DNA of 64,000 nt from Halodesulfurarchaeum formicicum (lineage in GTDB: Archaea; Halobacteriota; Halobacteria; Halobacteriales; Halobacteriaceae), in the NCBI RefSeq assembly GCF_001886955.1, contig NZ_CP016804.1:806001-870000 (forward strand). The letters run 5' to 3'. The position numbers and the translations under genes are program-made. Under the pieces are notes generated by a model that was given only the letters and a program-made list of their open reading frames with translations, did no database searches and was not told the DNA's origin. Positions 61,608 to 64,000 of this stretch are shown here, piece after piece (positions within the stretch are counted from its first letter, which is position 1; the number at the start of each line of letters is the position of its first letter).

Positions 61608-61704
61608 CAGCGTGGTTTTCGAACCCGTTCCCTTCCGGCCGGTTGACTACAACGGCACGGACGTGATCGAACCCACGAATCCCCTACCCAAGGCGGTCAC
61701 GTCT
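61608..61704. repeat. Conserved spacer element, copy 2
   Basis: Contains GACGTGA at 61660-61666 and TCACGTC at 61697-61703, perfect inverted arms, followed directly by TTTTTT. This could act as a terminator. The preceding hairpin is degraded here (CTGCGCCG opposite CAGCGTGG). Confidence 0.65.
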
Positions 61705-61802
61705 TTTTTCTTGGCTATTCCCGATTGTTTCGAACCTCGACTAACGAGTCGTTAGCTCCCACGAAACGCGTCTACCAGCACGTTATTCGCCGTTATTCGG
61801 CC

Positions 61803-61813
61803 CTTTGCAAAGG
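61803..61813. promoter_or_regulatory. Array palindrome, copy 4
   Basis: CTTTGCAAAGG, perfect core, 75 nt before the ATG at 61878. It lies within TTATTCGGC-CTTTGCAAAGG, similar to copy 5. Confidence 0.7.
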
Positions 61814-61877
61814 TGGAGGCTTCCCATGGTGTACCTGTTCACTCGGTGGCCGATTTGGGCCCCGGGTGATGCAAACC

Positions 61878-63692
61878 ATGTCAGAGGAAAACAACACGTT
61901 CGAGATATCGCGGCGGAAGACACTCGCCGCGTTAGGTACCATCGGTGCCGCCTCCGCGGGGGCGGGACTGGGAACGAGCGCCTGGTTTAGTGATACGGAA
62001 ACGTTCGAAGGTAACACGATCACGGCTGGCGAACTCGACCTCAAGGTCGACTGGGAGGAGCACTACTACGACGGCAGTAGTGGTCGGGAGTTCGTCTCCT
62101 ACAGCGAGCCTGCGGATGGAGACCACGTTGCGCTGCCCGATCCGGAGGATCCCCAGGTGTGGGTCCCTCGTGATGAGTTGGGTGAGTTCATGAACGCGAC
62201 AGCCCTGGAGGCGTTCCCCGACCCAGACGGAGACGGGATCCAGGAAATGGAGTACGAAGGGATGGACGGTCTGTGGACCTACGATCCCTGTTCAATGGGT
62301 GCGGATACGCCCCAAGACCTCGACCCCAAGATTGCGAACGCTCTTCGGACTGATAATGGGGATACGTACGACGACGGGGCAGGAGAGTACAAACCGCTCA
62401 TCGCCCTGGACGACGTCAAGCCGGGTGACTTCGGCGAACTCACCTTCAGCCTTCATCTGTGTGACAACCCAGGATACCTGTGGATGCAGGCGGGGAACGT
62501 CACATGGTGGGAAAACGGCACGACTGAGCCCGAGGCTGAGGCAGACGATGAGACTGGTGGGTCAATGCAAAACAACACGGACGGAGCGGACATCGAATTG
62601 GCCGACGCCATCAAGACTGTTTGGTGGTACGACGCGCGCGGGGACAACGTCATTCAGGACTGCGGCGAGGAAACGCTCTACCTCACCGACAGTGTCAGTG
62701 GTTCGGATACCCCGACGAGGCTCTTTGAAGTCACTCTGACGGGGGGTAACGCCGAGCTAGTTGAGCTCTACGAGGACGATACGGGCAACTTCAACCAGAC
62801 TGACGCAATCGCGGCGACGCTCAATGGTGATGCCATCCTCTTCTTCGACAAGAGCTCACACCACCTCGGACGGTACAACATCGGTTCTGATACCTTCGAG
62901 GATCTGGGTGAGGTCGACGGGGCAACTGGTGGAATCGTCCTCGCTGGACATTCCCCATCCGGAACACTCTGGGCAGCGTCTCAGGACGACGACAACCTGT
63001 ACACGATCGATCCGTCTGGCCCGTCGATGACTGCGATGGGCGACACCGGGATCGATATCCAGGGTGCGGACCTCGTGTTCGCCGCGGACGGCACGATGTA
63101 CATCTGGACGGCTGCGACTGACGAAGCCGGCCTCTACAAGGTCGATGACCCGGCAAGTGACACGACCGCTGAGCCAGTGGACGAGGCCAACATTGGTGAC
63201 TTCACCGAGACCATCACTGGGCTCGCGATCCGTGGGAGTGGAACGGGTCAACTGGTCGGTTCCGATCGTGAGAACGACGCGATCGTCACCATCGACCGGA
63301 CTGATGGGAGTATCATCGAGAGCTACCCCATGCAGGTGGGGGACGAGGCCTACGATTACGACTACGGTGACATGACTTCGGGCAAGTTCTGTGGCGAAGT
63401 CTTCCACCGTGGAACCCTCGGCGGCGATCTCGCAGCGCTCAGTAACGGCAATGGCATCCCACTGGACGGGAATCGTGCCACGCCGTTCGATGAGATCGAG
63501 GGCGAACCGGCAAGCGACGATCGTGACACGTTCGTCCCGGGTGTGAACCACTACGTCGGATTCGCGTGGTACGTGCCACCCGAAGTCGGCAACGAGATCC
63601 AGACCGACGCCGTCGAATTCGATCTGGGCTTCTACACCGAACAGGCCCGCCACAACGACGGTGCGGGCATGGAGAACGAGAACGAGGCCTGA
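61878..63692 (+). CDS. TasA/camelysin-like SipW-type secreted protein with beta-propeller-like insert, array copy 4
   Basis: A 604-residue paralogue. Signal as in its neighbours, then SAWFSDTETFEGNTITAGELDL and VDWEEHYYDG, shared almost exactly with copy 1. The TasA core DVKPGDFGELTFSLHLCDNP lies near residue 180. Between about 275 and 510 a new domain is inserted, with regularly spaced strands (GRYNIGSDTFEDLGEVDG, NLYTIDPSGPSMTAMGDTG, GLYKVDDPASD) of a beta-propeller type. The family end GFYTEQARHNDG follows. Likely displays a binding domain on the fibre. Confidence 0.8.
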   Translation: MSEENNTFEISRRKTLAALGTIGAASAGAGLGTSAWFSDTETFEGNTITAGELDLKVDWEEHYYDGSSGREFVSYSEPADGDHVALPDPEDPQVWVPRDELGEFMNATALEAFPDPDGDGIQEMEYEGMDGLWTYDPCSMGADTPQDLDPKIANALRTDNGDTYDDGAGEYKPLIALDDVKPGDFGELTFSLHLCDNPGYLWMQAGNVTWWENGTTEPEAEADDETGGSMQNNTDGADIELADAIKTVWWYDARGDNVIQDCGEETLYLTDSVSGSDTPTRLFEVTLTGGNAELVELYEDDTGNFNQTDAIAATLNGDAILFFDKSSHHLGRYNIGSDTFEDLGEVDGATGGIVLAGHSPSGTLWAASQDDDNLYTIDPSGPSMTAMGDTGIDIQGADLVFAADGTMYIWTAATDEAGLYKVDDPASDTTAEPVDEANIGDFTETITGLAIRGSGTGQLVGSDRENDAIVTIDRTDGSIIESYPMQVGDEAYDYDYGDMTSGKFCGEVFHRGTLGGDLAALSNGNGIPLDGNRATPFDEIEGEPASDDRDTFVPGVNHYVGFAWYVPPEVGNEIQTDAVEFDLGFYTEQARHNDGAGMENENEA

Positions 63693-63703
63693 TCGATCCG
63701 AAA

Positions 63704-63723
63704 CCACGCTGTCCCCAGCGTGG
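63704..63723 (+). terminator. Hairpin after array copy 4
   Basis: CCACGCTG-tccc-CAGCGTGG followed by TTTT, 12 bp after the stop; equivalent to the hairpin at 57935. Confidence 0.7.
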
Positions 63724-63811
63724 TTTTCGAACCCGTTCCCTTCCGGGCGGTTGACTACAACGGTACGGACGTGATCGAACCCACCCATCCCCTACCCAAG
63801 GCGGTCACGTC
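63724..63811. repeat. Conserved spacer element, copy 3
   Basis: Close to 61620-61704: GACGTGA at 63768-63774 and TCACGTC at 63805-63811, with TACCCAAGGCGG between. Base differences are few, so duplication seems recent. Confidence 0.65.
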
Positions 63812-63915
63812 AAATCTCGCCGTTGTTGTCTAATTTTCCCCATGATTCAAATCTCGAAAACCGTTATCGCTCCTCAAAACCTGGCTACTGGTACGTTATT
63901 CTTCGTTATTCGGCA

Positions 63916-63926
63916 CTTTGCAAAGG
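63916..63926. promoter_or_regulatory. Array palindrome, copy 5
   Basis: CTTTGCAAAGG, perfect core, 72 nt before the ATG at 63988, preceded by CGTTATTCGGCA as before copy 4. Confidence 0.7.
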
Positions 63927-63987
63927 ACTCCCACGCTGTAGGTGTGAGTGGACACCTGGGGTGGAACACCGCCCGGGTGTGAGAACA

Positions 63988-64000
63988 ATGTCAGAGGAAA
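63988..64000 (+). CDS. Start of array copy 5 (cut by the window)
   Basis: ATGTCAGAGGAAA matches the start of copies 3 and 4 (MSEE), following the same GTGAGAACA leader as copies 2 and 3. Only four codons are visible, but leader, palindrome and spacing all indicate a fifth paralogue. Confidence 0.75.

Noticed and set aside
1-64000. CRISPR array or rRNA genes
   Set aside because: No regularly spaced direct repeats with unique spacers and no rRNA-like sequence were noticed; the only close tandem repeat is the coding 33-bp unit at 53447.

Overview
This window comes from a haloarchaeon (class Halobacteria). The evidence is the strongly acidic predicted proteins, many stop/start overlaps, TATA-like boxes about 25-30 nt before starts (leaderless transcription), and archaeal genes for AglB, AglJ, AglF, AglM, GlpABC and a SipW-type signal peptidase. 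I cannot resolve the genus from sequence alone. Family names below rest on motifs read by eye; no database search was run.

Layout: 1-10 kb is mostly household genes: a partial CDP-alcohol phosphatidyltransferase, a glycosyltransferase, an M50 protease/TraB pair, antitoxin-like genes, a thioesterase, and a glycerol-3-phosphate dehydrogenase operon in which GlpA and GlpB are one polypeptide. 10-14 kb holds the oligosaccharyltransferase AglB, coupled to a DUF368 protein. 14.1-26.2 kb is an AT-richer island of surface-glycan genes. Its core is a full set of enzymes for CMP-Kdo: a KdsC-KdsB fusion, KdsA and KdsD, in three overlapping genes. A pyruvyltransferase-like protein, a sulfatase-fold enzyme, two DUF115/Maf-like paralogues and GT4 glycosyltransferases follow. 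26.4-34.9 kb carries aglF and aglM, separated by about 6 kb of toxin-antitoxin genes, a TnpB element and broken copies of the aglF 3' end. 35-47.5 kb continues with sugar-nucleotide and lipid-linked glycan genes: an ABC flippase candidate, GlmS, two nucleotidyltransferases, three SDR enzymes including a SqdB-like one, and AglJ. 47.5-50.1 kb is household again.

50.4-64 kb is a TasA/camelysin-like secretion region. An operon encodes a Tat-type TasA-like protein, a SipW-type signal peptidase and a sequon-rich acidic secreted protein. Two membrane-bound winged-helix regulators follow, then a tandem array of at least five genes sharing a near-identical signal peptide and a palindrome (CTTTGCAAAG core) 67-75 nt before each start. 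The fifth gene runs off the window.

How it fits together: sugar nucleotides (GlmS, GlmU, AglF, AglM, SqdB-like, Kds enzymes) feed glycosyltransferases on dolichyl phosphate (AglJ and others). The ABC transporter and DUF368 protein are candidates for moving or recycling the lipid carrier, and AglB transfers glycan to secreted proteins; the sequon-rich protein would be a likely acceptor. The two most notable systems are the archaeal Kdo-type pathway with candidate CMP-sugar transferases, and the SipW/TasA paralogue array with its shared cis-element.
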